Shown here: piece by piece, positions 34,997-42,922 of the stretch
How positions within the stretch are numbered: the stretch's first letter is position 1
Layout: each line of letters starts with the position of its first letter
NCBI RefSeq assembly: GCF_030053775.1
Contig: NZ_CP125669.1
Coordinates: 3,405,962-3,469,961, forward strand
Source of the DNA: Acinetobacter corruptisaponis
Lineage (GTDB): Bacteria > Pseudomonadota > Gammaproteobacteria > Pseudomonadales > Moraxellaceae
Length of the DNA: 64,000 bases
Direction: 5' to 3'
Position numbers and translations under genes: made by a program
Notes under the pieces: generated by a model
Database searches by the model: none
What the model saw: only the letters and a program-made list of their open reading frames with translations
What the model was told of the DNA's origin: nothing

Positions 34997-35903
34997 GATA
35001 CTTGTCCACCTCCACATCTTCGAGTACCGCAAGGGCATCATCAGTTAAAACGGCGAGTGAGCAATACAGTGAGATCAGGTACGATGCAATGGCATTGCGG
35101 TTAATGCCCATAAAACGTACCGAAAGCCCAGGAGATTGTTCACCTGCCAGACCTGGCTGGAACAGGCCGACCACGCCCTGACGTTTTTCCCCAACACGCA
35201 GCAACAGGATTTTGGTTTTGCCATCTTCCACAGGGATTTTATTGGATGGAATCAAAGGTACACCACGCCAGGTAATGAACTGTGAACCAAACAGGCTTAC
35301 CGTTGGTGGTGGAACGCCACGGCGGGTACATTCACGGCCAAATGCGGCAATCGCATCTGGATGGGCAAGGAAGAACCCAGGCTCTTTCCAGACCTTACGC
35401 AACAAATCATCAAAATCATCTGGAGTCGGTGGGCCACTCAGGGTTGAAAGACGTTGCTCATCCGCCACACTGGCCAATAAACCATATTCAGGGTTATTGA
35501 TCAGTTCACTTTCCTGACGTTCCTTAATGGTTTCAATGGTCAGGCGTAACTGTTCCTTAATCTGGTCATGTGGACTGCTATATAAATCCGCCACACGGGT
35601 ATGAATATCCAGAACGGTTGAAACGCCATTGAGGAAATATTCACGCGGCTGAGAGTCATAATCCACAAAGGTCTGTGGCAGGGTCGCCTCATCACGTTGC
35701 GTGCAGGCCACCTGAATATCATCGGTATTGTTGACACGGTTGACGCGATAAATACCCGCTTCTACAGGTAACCATTGTAATAAATGAGTCAGCCAGCGTG
35801 GGGTGATGGTGGAAAGTTGTGGAACAGTCTTGGTGGCATTGGCAAGCTGTCTGGCTGCATGGTCCCCAAGCGCAAGTTGGACTTTATCTGTGGTTTTTGC
35901 CAT
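34971..35903 (-). CDS. Family 2A encapsulin shell protein (SrpI-like, 310 aa)
   Basis: Self-assembling HK97-fold shell protein of a nanocompartment that stores sulfur. The sequence carries family 2A landmarks: N-terminal arm (TDKVQLALGDHAARQLANATKT), REYFLNGVSTVLDIHTRVADLY, GLLASV, RVGEKRQGVVGLFQPGLAGEQ and GLSVRFMGINRNAIASYL. There is no cyclic-nucleotide-binding insertion (the 2B feature). AGGAAAA precedes ATG 35903. The cargo gene follows with overlap, and the serine acetyltransferase and rhodanese genes are upstream on the same strand. A sulfur-storage encapsulin has been reported in Acinetobacter baumannii, and this is its probable equivalent. Confidence 0.93.
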   Translation of the reverse strand: MAKTTDKVQLALGDHAARQLANATKTVPQLSTITPRWLTHLLQWLPVEAGIYRVNRVNNTDDIQVACTQRDEATLPQTFVDYDSQPREYFLNGVSTVLDIHTRVADLYSSPHDQIKEQLRLTIETIKERQESELINNPEYGLLASVADEQRLSTLSGPPTPDDFDDLLRKVWKEPGFFLAHPDAIAAFGRECTRRGVPPPTVSLFGSQFITWRGVPLIPSNKIPVEDGKTKILLLRVGEKRQGVVGLFQPGLAGEQSPGLSVRFMGINRNAIASYLISLYCSLAVLTDDALAVLEDVEVDKYHDYPVNYK

Positions 35904-36161
35904 GAATAAATTTTCCTGTAAGACTTTGGCTTTGTTAATAAAGAGTGTTGATTTTTAAAATGTATTGAATCATTTGTTTAATTAGACTAGAGCTTAATCA
36001 TTATTTTTAAAAATATTATTATGAGATAAATAACAATGAATTATTATCTTATTACTCATAAGAATATATTTATGAAAAATAAATATAAATACTGAATATG
36101 CATGATTTATGAGTTGAATCCATTCATTATTCAGGTGGCTTATATTGATTTTCCTGCATGA
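35904..36161 (-). promoter_or_regulatory. AT-rich leader upstream of the encapsulin gene
   Basis: These 258 bp separate the serine acetyltransferase gene from the shell gene and are much more A/T-rich than both. They contain an imperfect palindrome GATAAATAA/TTATTATC (36025-36049) that resembles A/T-rich CysB-type sites, and several TATAAT-like hexamers on the minus strand. A promoter specific for encapsulin and cargo is likely; CysB control is a guess. Confidence 0.4.
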
Positions 36162-37100
36162 TTAAACCTTGCTGTTATGCAGGGATTCACTCGGTGACTG
36201 TAAAATCTGGCTGCCTGCCGCAACACTGTGGGTTAGCCAGACATTTCCGCCAATAATTGAACCTCTACCAATGGTGATGCGACCTAGAATGGTTGCTCCT
36301 GCATAAATCACCACATGGTCTTCCACAATTGGGTGACGGGCATAATCTTTTTTCAATGCACCATCATCATTCAACTCAAAACGTTTGGCACCGAGAGTAA
36401 CCGCCTGATAAATGCGGACATATTCCCCAATTATAGAGGTTTCCCCAATCACCACACCTGTACCGTGGTCAATAAAGAAACCCTTGCCAATTTGTGCGCC
36501 AGGGTGAATATCAATCCCTGTTGCGGAATGGGCCAGTTCGGAAATAATGCGGGAGAGTAGGGGAACACTGTGATAAAGCTGGTGCGCAACCCGATGATAA
36601 ATAATGGCAAAAATACCTGGATAGCAGAGCAGCACCTCATCCACGCTATGTGCCGCTGGATCACCTTCATAGGCAGCACAGACATCAGCATCCAGCAAAC
36701 GGCGAATGTCAGGCAGGGTATTGGCAAAATCCTGCACAATGGTATGGGCCAAAGCAATTTGCTGCTCGTAGAGCAAATGGTCATTGCTGGAGACAGGAAC
36801 TTGCTTTACTCGACTTTTGGCCTCGTAATTCAGGGCCAGCTTAACCTGTGAGAACAGTTCGTTCAGCACACGGTCAAGTGTATAGGCAATGTAGTAGTCC
36901 TCAGTTTCCTGGCGCAGGTCACTTGGTCCCAGTCGCATTGGAAATAAAATACCGCACAAGTCATCCAGTATGGATTTAAGCGATTCCTTGGAAGGCAGTT
37001 CGCGTCCGCCAAATTCCTTGATACGGTGTTGACGTTCACGCCATTCATGACGTGCTTGCTGTAAGCCCTCAACAACAGGCTGGATTTTCCATTTGCTCAC
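36162..37100 (-). CDS. Serine O-acetyltransferase, EpsC/SrpH type (312 aa)
   Basis: Makes O-acetylserine from serine and acetyl-CoA, the carbon skeleton for cysteine. A helical N-terminal domain (to ~185) precedes left-handed beta-helix hexapeptide repeats (IDIHPGAQIGKGFFIDHG, VVIGETSIIGEYV, VVIYAGATILGRITIG), with the catalytic His region DIHPG and FIDHGTG. GTG 37100 with AAGGAA seven bases upstream is the best start; TTG 37121 is an alternative. In family 2A encapsulin operons this enzyme is the usual partner and links cysteine synthesis to sulfur storage. Confidence 0.9.
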   Translation of the reverse strand: MSKWKIQPVVEGLQQARHEWRERQHRIKEFGGRELPSKESLKSILDDLCGILFPMRLGPSDLRQETEDYYIAYTLDRVLNELFSQVKLALNYEAKSRVKQVPVSSNDHLLYEQQIALAHTIVQDFANTLPDIRRLLDADVCAAYEGDPAAHSVDEVLLCYPGIFAIIYHRVAHQLYHSVPLLSRIISELAHSATGIDIHPGAQIGKGFFIDHGTGVVIGETSIIGEYVRIYQAVTLGAKRFELNDDGALKKDYARHPIVEDHVVIYAGATILGRITIGRGSIIGGNVWLTHSVAAGSQILQSPSESLHNSKV

Positions 37101-37162
37101 GCTGATTCCTTGCAAAACCAAGTATTAAATTAATCCTAAAATCGCTGGGTCAAAAAGCAGCA

Positions 37163-37672
37163 CTAATCTTGTAACCAAGGTAACTGATGTGTACGCCAGC
37201 CATTGCTTTGATTACGTTGTTGTTGCTCGTTTAAATCACCTTCAAAGCCTTCCAGCACGTTATAAACTTGGGCAAAACCCGCACTAAATGCCGCCGTTGC
37301 AGCTAAAGCAGAGCGTTTACCACTACGGCAGAGCAACAGAATGGTTTTGTCTTTACCAACTTTGCTATCCAGTTCTTTTAGAAAGCGCGGATTGCGGTTA
37401 AACGATGTGCCAGTTGCCCATGCCACATGAATACTTTCAGGCACATACCCGACAAATTTACGTTCTTCATTGGTACGTACATCAACCAAGATGGCATGAC
37501 CTTGTTGAACTAGAAACCATGCTTCAGCAGGTGGAATACTGCCTGTGAAATCGAGTTCATTTTCTTCCGCGTAGTGTTGTGCGCGCTGTAAGATGTCTTG
37601 TGGGTTTGCAGATAAACCGTGAGTTGTAGTAATGGATTCTACGGCTTGGGTAGAATCAAATTGAGCATTCAT
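37163..37672 (-). CDS. Rhodanese-domain sulfurtransferase (169 aa)
   Basis: Single rhodanese domain with active-site loop LLCRSGKRSA (Cys carries the persulfide), preceded by HAILVDVRTNEERKFVGYV, the CDC25-like strand. ATG 37672 with AAAGG eight bases upstream is chosen over the upstream ATG 37690. The first gene of the encapsulin/sulfur block, ending 62 bp before the acetyltransferase. It may move sulfur between the desulfurase/encapsulin store and acceptors such as cyanide, thiols or thiosulfate. Confidence 0.9.
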   Translation of the reverse strand: MNAQFDSTQAVESITTTHGLSANPQDILQRAQHYAEENELDFTGSIPPAEAWFLVQQGHAILVDVRTNEERKFVGYVPESIHVAWATGTSFNRNPRFLKELDSKVGKDKTILLLCRSGKRSALAATAAFSAGFAQVYNVLEGFEGDLNEQQQRNQSNGWRTHQLPWLQD

Positions 37673-38077
37673 TTTTATAACCTTTAACATCAGCGGGATG
37701 ATGTTTTTATCTTATGACTGTTTTTATATTCAGGAAAATAATCAAAATTTATTTATATATCTATTTTTGATAAATAATAGGGTTTTATTAAATGATTGTG
37801 AATATGGATTTTAAAACTAAAAATCTTATTTTAAATGGATTGTATGATTAGGGATTTATTTATCACAATTAAATATTTTACATTTACATAAAATCCTCAC
37901 CTATATAAGTTAACCTTAAATCAAATTCAGGGTGAGTCGATATCATGATAAATCAAAAAAGCAGAAAAATTCATCACTATTTATCTTTTAAATGAATAAG
38001 TAACTCATTTTTTCTTATTTTTAATCATAAGGCGTGGCTCATACCATAAGCAGATATTGTTGAAAGATCATCTAATT
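37673..38077. promoter_or_regulatory. Divergent control region between the sulfur-storage genes and tauABCD
   Basis: About 400 bp of A/T-rich DNA without a gene. It holds the inverted repeat TTATTTAT/ATAAATAA (37749-37756 and 37770-37777), similar in character to the A/T-rich repeat before the encapsulin gene, and CTCACC/GGTGAG arms near 37898 and 37930. Both flanking transcription units are sulfur-starvation type genes, and joint control by CysB or Cbl-like regulators is likely but not shown. Confidence 0.45.
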
Positions 38078-39100
38078 ATGGGCATCAAGAATTCTAAGCC
38101 GCTAATTGTTACAGCGATCGTCCTTGTGGCGATTGTTACTTTTATTGTCTATCAAAATCAAAAAGATGCTGCACCTGTTCAGTCTAAAAACAACAAGGCA
38201 GTGGTGATTGCCTATCAAACTGGTGTGGATCCAACCAAGGTTGCACAAGCCAATGGTGATTATGAACGTGATAGTAATCAAGCAATTCAATGGCGTAAAT
38301 TTGATGCAGGTTCAGATGTGGTCAATGCATTGGCTTCGGGTGACGTGGTGATTGGCAATATTGGTTCTAGTCCTCTGGCTGCTGCTGTAAGTCGTGATTT
38401 ACCAATTGAGGTATTTCTGGTGACGGCTAAATTAGGCGGTTCAGAGGCATTGGTGGTGAGTAATAAATCAGGCATTCAAAATCCGCAAGATTTGATTGGA
38501 AAAACCATTGCCGTACCATTCGTTTCAACCACGCATTACAGCTTATTGTCAGTGCTCAAGCATTGGAATATTGCGGATAACCAAGTCAAGATTATTAACT
38601 TACGTCCACCTGAAATTACAGCAGCTTGGGAACGTGGTGATATCGATGCAACTTATGTTTGGGAACCTGCATTAAGTAAAGTCAAAGCCAGTGGTCATGT
38701 ATTAACAGACTCGAAACAAGTCGGCGAGTGGGGCGCACCAACCTATGATTTATGGGTAGTTCGTAAAGATTTCGCTGAAAAAAATCCAGAGTTCTTAAAA
38801 GCATTCGTAAAAACCAGCTTGAAACAAGTTGAAGCATATCAGCAAGATCCAAAAGCATTTGAGCAAAATGCGGACAATATCCAGAAAATTGCTCAGCTGA
38901 CAGGCTCTGATGTGAAAGATATTCCATTGCTTCTTTCTGGAAATATCTACCTTGATCGTCAGCAGCAGCAAGCCACTTTATCAGGTGAATTTGCCAAGAA
39001 TATTTTCGATACTGCAACATTCCTCAAAAGCCAAGGCAAGGTGGATCAAGTAAAACCTGATTATCAAGCTAATGTCACCATCCAATTCTTACAGCCATAG
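38078..39100 (+). CDS. tauA: Taurine ABC transporter substrate-binding protein TauA (340 aa)
   Basis: Periplasmic taurine-binding protein. It has an N-terminal hydrophobic segment (LIVTAIVLVAIVTFIVY) that looks more like an uncleaved membrane anchor than a cleaved signal. The body fits the TauA family: VVIAYQTGVDPTKVAQANG, DVVIGNIGSSPLAAAVSRDL, GKTIAVPFVSTTHYSLLSVL and ATYVWEPALS. The frame is open from TTG 38057; ATG 38078 is preferred. It is followed by tauB after nine bases, and heads the divergent unit opposite the rhodanese gene. Confidence 0.9.
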   Translation: MGIKNSKPLIVTAIVLVAIVTFIVYQNQKDAAPVQSKNNKAVVIAYQTGVDPTKVAQANGDYERDSNQAIQWRKFDAGSDVVNALASGDVVIGNIGSSPLAAAVSRDLPIEVFLVTAKLGGSEALVVSNKSGIQNPQDLIGKTIAVPFVSTTHYSLLSVLKHWNIADNQVKIINLRPPEITAAWERGDIDATYVWEPALSKVKASGHVLTDSKQVGEWGAPTYDLWVVRKDFAEKNPEFLKAFVKTSLKQVEAYQQDPKAFEQNADNIQKIAQLTGSDVKDIPLLLSGNIYLDRQQQQATLSGEFAKNIFDTATFLKSQGKVDQVKPDYQANVTIQFLQP

Positions 39101-39109
39101 GAGATCGAA

Positions 39110-39901
39110 ATGAGCGTATTAGCTGCCGAGCATCTTCATTTAACTTTTCCAAAGCAGACCGTACCTGTATTGCAGGATATCAATCTCAAGATTGAAGACG
39201 GCACGTTGACTGTGATTTTGGGGGAGTCAGGCTGTGGTAAAACAACATTACTGAATATTTTGGCAGGTTTCCAAAAGCCAAGCTCAGGTCAGATTAAACT
39301 GGATCATGAAGTCGTCACTGCGCCAGATGCACGTCGTGCGGTGGTATTTCAGGATCATGCTTTATTGCCTTGGTTAAATGTCTCTGAAAATATCGGTTTT
39401 GCTTTACAGCTCAAAGGCTTGAAAGCCCAGGAAATTCAGCAGCAAGTCGATGCAATTCTTAAAATTGTTGGCTTGAGTCATGTGGCTCAAGCCAATATCT
39501 GGGAACTGTCAGGTGGCATGAAACAACGGGTTGGGATCGCACGTGCCTTGATCAGCCATGCGGCATTCATTTTACTGGATGAGCCTTTTGCTGCGCTGGA
39601 TGCTTTTACCCGTGAAACCATGCAGCAGTTGGTGTTGGATTTATGGATTGAGCAAAATAAATCGTTCTTCCTGATCACGCATGACATTGAAGAAGCACTA
39701 TTGCTGAGTAATCAATTGGTATTGATGATGGCTCGTCCAGGTAAGATTGTCGAAACTTTAAAACTGGATTTTGCAGAGCGTTATAAGCAGGGTGAATCCA
39801 TCCGTACGATTAAATCTGATCCTAAATTTATTCAATTACGCGAGCAATTGTTTGAACGCCTGCGTGTGCAGAAACAGACAGGGCATGAGGTGGCTGTATG
39901 A
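39110..39901 (+). CDS. tauB: Taurine ABC transporter ATPase TauB (263 aa)
   Basis: ATPase for taurine uptake. Walker A GESGCGKTT, Q-loop FQDHALLPWLNV, signature LSGGMKQRVGIARAL, Walker B FILLDEPFAALD and H-loop ITHDIEEA are intact. The ribosome binding site AGGAG precedes ATG 39110. It overlaps tauC by four bases (ATGA). Confidence 0.92.
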   Translation: MSVLAAEHLHLTFPKQTVPVLQDINLKIEDGTLTVILGESGCGKTTLLNILAGFQKPSSGQIKLDHEVVTAPDARRAVVFQDHALLPWLNVSENIGFALQLKGLKAQEIQQQVDAILKIVGLSHVAQANIWELSGGMKQRVGIARALISHAAFILLDEPFAALDAFTRETMQQLVLDLWIEQNKSFFLITHDIEEALLLSNQLVLMMARPGKIVETLKLDFAERYKQGESIRTIKSDPKFIQLREQLFERLRVQKQTGHEVAV

Positions 39902-40779
39902 CGGGGCAAGCAAAAAATACAGCCTATGAGGTGAGTAAGGCCGAGGAATTACGATCGACTAACCAAGCACAGTCTGGTTCGGTTTTTAGTCCAATTGAGG
40001 CTTTCTTTATTCGTCATCGTAGTTTAGCGCTTAGTCTTTCCAGTGTCTTGAGCGTACTGGTGATTTGGTATTTGATCACGGCATTAAAAATTGTCCCAAG
40101 CCTGTTTTTACCAAGTCCACAAGCGGTATGGCAGAAGTTCCTTGAAGTCAGTCAACAAGGTTTTATGAAAGCCACCTTATGGCAGCATTTAGCCGCGAGT
40201 ATCTCACGTGTCTTATTGGCTTTGGTTGCTGCGATTGCGATTGGTGTGCCTTTAGGTTTATGGATGGGTTTGAACAAATGGGTGCGTGCTGTGCTTGACC
40301 CATTGGTTGAGTTATTACGCCCAATTCCACCTTTGGCATATTTACCCTTATTGGTGATCTGGTTCGGGATTGGTGAAACCACCAAAGTGCTTTTGATTTT
40401 CTTTTCGATCCTTGCACCTGTGATTATCAGTAGTACTCATGGCGTATTGAGCCATCAGCTCAATCGTGAACGTGCCGCTTTATCTTTAGGAGCAAGCCAA
40501 TCACAAGTGTTTTGGCATGTGATTCTGCCGACAGCCTTACCGCATATTTTAACGGGTATTCGTATTGGTTTAGGTGTGGGCTGGTCAACCTTGGTGGCTT
40601 CAGAATTAGTTGCAGCAGATCGGGGCATTGGTTTTATGGTGCAGTCTGCGGCGCAGTTCCTGATCACCGATACAGTGGTTCTGGGCATTATTGTCATTGC
40701 GATCGTCGCAGTGAGTTTTGAATTGTTTTTGCGTTGGTTACAGAAGCAATTATCTCCTTGGTATGGCCAACAGTTATAA
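39898..40779 (+). CDS. tauC: Taurine ABC transporter permease TauC (293 aa)
   Basis: Inner-membrane permease. A ~40-residue cytoplasmic N-terminus precedes six hydrophobic segments. The EAA loop is ALSLGASQSQVFWHVILPTALPH, and GIRIGLGVGWSTLVASELVAA matches TauC/SsuC. It starts in the overlap with tauB and is followed 31 bp later by tauD. Confidence 0.92.
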   Translation: MTGQAKNTAYEVSKAEELRSTNQAQSGSVFSPIEAFFIRHRSLALSLSSVLSVLVIWYLITALKIVPSLFLPSPQAVWQKFLEVSQQGFMKATLWQHLAASISRVLLALVAAIAIGVPLGLWMGLNKWVRAVLDPLVELLRPIPPLAYLPLLVIWFGIGETTKVLLIFFSILAPVIISSTHGVLSHQLNRERAALSLGASQSQVFWHVILPTALPHILTGIRIGLGVGWSTLVASELVAADRGIGFMVQSAAQFLITDTVVLGIIVIAIVAVSFELFLRWLQKQLSPWYGQQL

Positions 40780-40810
40780 GTGTACATTGTAGAGATGAGA
40801 GAGCTAGAAG

Positions 40811-41656
40811 ATGACGTTAAATATTGAGGTTATTAAACCAACAATCGGTGCAATTATTCACGATGTTGATTTAAACATGGCTGATGAAAATACTACACAA
40901 CAAATTCAACAAGCATTGCTGGATCATCATGTGATTTTCTTCCGCAACCAGCAGCTTGCACCTCAGGCGCAAGCTGAGTTGGCACGTGGTTTTGGTTCTT
41001 TGCATATCCATCCGATTTTCCCAACGGTAGAAAATGTATCTGAGATCATTGTATTAGACAGCTGGAAACAGGATTTACGTGACAATGAGCTTTGGCATAC
41101 AGATGTGACCTTTAGCAAGAATCCTCCACTGGGTTGTGTATTACAAGCGATCAAGATTCCACCTGTAGGCGGTGATACGCTATGGTCGAGTGGGGCGGCA
41201 GCATTTGCGGCACTGGATCAAGGCTTGCAGCAAAAGTTAAAAGGCTTAACTGCAACACATGACATTCGTCAATCTTTTCCAATCGAGCGTTTTGCGCATA
41301 ATGATGTTGAGCGTCAAAAACTGGAAGAAACTTTTAAGCGTAATCCACCCGTTGTTCATCCTGTAGTGAGAACGCATCCTGTGACAGGTCAGCCGATTTT
41401 ATTCGTGAGTGAGGGCTTTACCACACGAATTAATGAATTGGATGAAACTGAAAGTTCAGAACTTTTGGCATTCTTATTTGAACATTCAACCAACAAGCAG
41501 TTCCATTTGCGTTGGCAGTGGCAAGCGGGTGACGTGGCGATTTGGGATAATCGTTGTACGCAGCATAAGGCTTTATTTGATTATGGTGATGAGCATCGGA
41601 TTATGCATCGTGCCACCATTAATGGGGATGTACCGTTTTATCAGGTGGCAAGTTAA
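40811..41656 (+). CDS. tauD: Taurine dioxygenase TauD (281 aa)
   Basis: Fe(II)/2-oxoglutarate-dependent dioxygenase that hydroxylates taurine, releasing sulfite and aminoacetaldehyde. The iron ligands are visible: H-x-D in ELWHTDVTF (near residue 99) and a distal His in DNRCTQHKALFDYG, with the 2-oxoglutarate-binding Arg in EHRIMHRATI. The length is that of E. coli TauD. The last gene of the operon, with a weak terminator after it. Sulfite from this reaction would feed cysteine synthesis and, through the desulfurase, the sulfur store. Confidence 0.93.
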   Translation: MTLNIEVIKPTIGAIIHDVDLNMADENTTQQIQQALLDHHVIFFRNQQLAPQAQAELARGFGSLHIHPIFPTVENVSEIIVLDSWKQDLRDNELWHTDVTFSKNPPLGCVLQAIKIPPVGGDTLWSSGAAAFAALDQGLQQKLKGLTATHDIRQSFPIERFAHNDVERQKLEETFKRNPPVVHPVVRTHPVTGQPILFVSEGFTTRINELDETESSELLAFLFEHSTNKQFHLRWQWQAGDVAIWDNRCTQHKALFDYGDEHRIMHRATINGDVPFYQVAS

Positions 41657-41683
41657 GTTTTTGGCTTGTTGGTTTTTAAATTT

Positions 41684-41707
41684 TTGGAAAGATTTATTCC
41701 AATTTTT
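41684..41707 (+). terminator. Weak terminator after tauD
   Basis: TTGGAA (41684-41689) and TTCCAA (41697-41702) form a 6-bp stem, with flanking T-runs (41703-41707). Short, so efficiency may be low. It lies between convergent tauD and the AraC-type gene. Confidence 0.45.
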
Positions 41708-41759
41708 GCTAATCGTTTTCGGTTTTATCTCTCTAGTGAGATACTGAAACTTACCTTAA

Positions 41760-42800
41760 TTAAATTAGTTCTTTAGCTTGCTTATAAATAGAAGGCGCTT
41801 GTCCAGTCCAGCGTTTAAAGGCACGTCGGAATTCGCGTAATTCACTAAAGCCCAGTTTTAGGCTAATTTCACTGATTAACAGGTTTTGTCCGAGCAGTTG
41901 TTTTGCTTTACGTTCCAGTACATTTTGTCGAATTTGTTGAAAACTTAAGCCCTCCAATAACAGTTGCCGTCTTAAATGACGTTCACTGATTTGTAGATGT
42001 TCAGCTGCCTGCTCCATCTCAAAACGTTCAGGTAAATGCTGTTCAATCCAGTGATCGAGTAGATCGGCATAACCCGCCTGATTAAGTTGGTCAATTTCCT
42101 TTAAGGTCTGCTCACAAATCAGTATCGCGGTGGCATAGTTGGCTGGACTGTAATTCTTTAAGCTACGCGCTAACATGCTGGTTTTAAAACGCATGACATT
42201 TTTATCACTGTTAAACTGGATTGGGCAGCCAAAGACACGTTGATATTCTTCGAAATACTCGCTGGGTAAATAACTCAGTTCAAGGCTGATTACATCATCA
42301 TGATCACCCAGCATGGCGTTTAAACAGGTGATAATACTGCTAAACAATTCATCATGGAAAAAGGCTTGGAGGTCAAAAGTTGGGTTTGTTTCAGTCACTT
42401 CAAGTTGACAGTTATCTCCCTGAATTGAAAACTCGATATTGAGTACACTGCCTGAAACGCGGTGATAGCGAAGTGCAATCTGTAAGGCATCAGCAACGGT
42501 TTTACAGGATTGCATGGCAAAACCCAGAATCCCCATTGAAATCAGTCCCTCGCTACTGCCAATTTTTAAACCCAAAGCTGGCTGTTGTTGAACCGAGATG
42601 GCTGTTCGTATCACTTCACACATTTGGCTAAATCGAATCATGCTATGCGTTTGCTGGATTTGCCCTATGTCCAGACCTGAATCTTTAAACCATGTTGCAT
42701 AGTCCCACCGTTGCTGTTCCGCATAGTGAATCAGGCTTGCCAGAATGGTTGGTGGAATAAACTGCTGTACAGCATTTGTATGGATGGTTCGTTTAGGCAT
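41760..42800 (-). CDS. AraC-family transcriptional regulator (346 aa)
   Basis: An N-terminal ~210-residue sensing domain of the OruR/ArgR-like arabinose-binding-type group (VIRTAISVQQQPALGLKIGS, MGILGFAMQSCKTVADALQIALRYH) precedes a C-terminal AraC double helix-turn-helix (ERFEMEQAAEHLQISERHLR and LLISEISLKLGFSELREFRRAFKRWTG). ATG 42800 was preferred over ATG 42854, as a G6 run (AGGG-like on the coding strand) lies upstream. Divergent from the ceramidase-like gene with 122 bp between, so it likely controls that unit. In Pseudomonas an AraC regulator (SphR) responds to sphingosine, a useful parallel. Confidence 0.85.
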   Translation of the reverse strand: MPKRTIHTNAVQQFIPPTILASLIHYAEQQRWDYATWFKDSGLDIGQIQQTHSMIRFSQMCEVIRTAISVQQQPALGLKIGSSEGLISMGILGFAMQSCKTVADALQIALRYHRVSGSVLNIEFSIQGDNCQLEVTETNPTFDLQAFFHDELFSSIITCLNAMLGDHDDVISLELSYLPSEYFEEYQRVFGCPIQFNSDKNVMRFKTSMLARSLKNYSPANYATAILICEQTLKEIDQLNQAGYADLLDHWIEQHLPERFEMEQAAEHLQISERHLRRQLLLEGLSFQQIRQNVLERKAKQLLGQNLLISEISLKLGFSELREFRRAFKRWTGQAPSIYKQAKELI

Positions 42801-42922
42801 AAGTCCGTTTTGCCCCCCAAAATAAAATCTTTTTAACCCTTTTGGGTATCGCATAATTTTGTTTAACTTTCAACATGCTTTATAACAGACAGCTAGAAAA
42901 AGAACTTAAAAGGAAAATACCA

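Noticed and set aside
42801..42854. The 18-residue upstream extension of the AraC regulator
   Set aside because: It has no ribosome binding site, a C6 run lies in it, and ATG 42800 starts in the usual place for the family.
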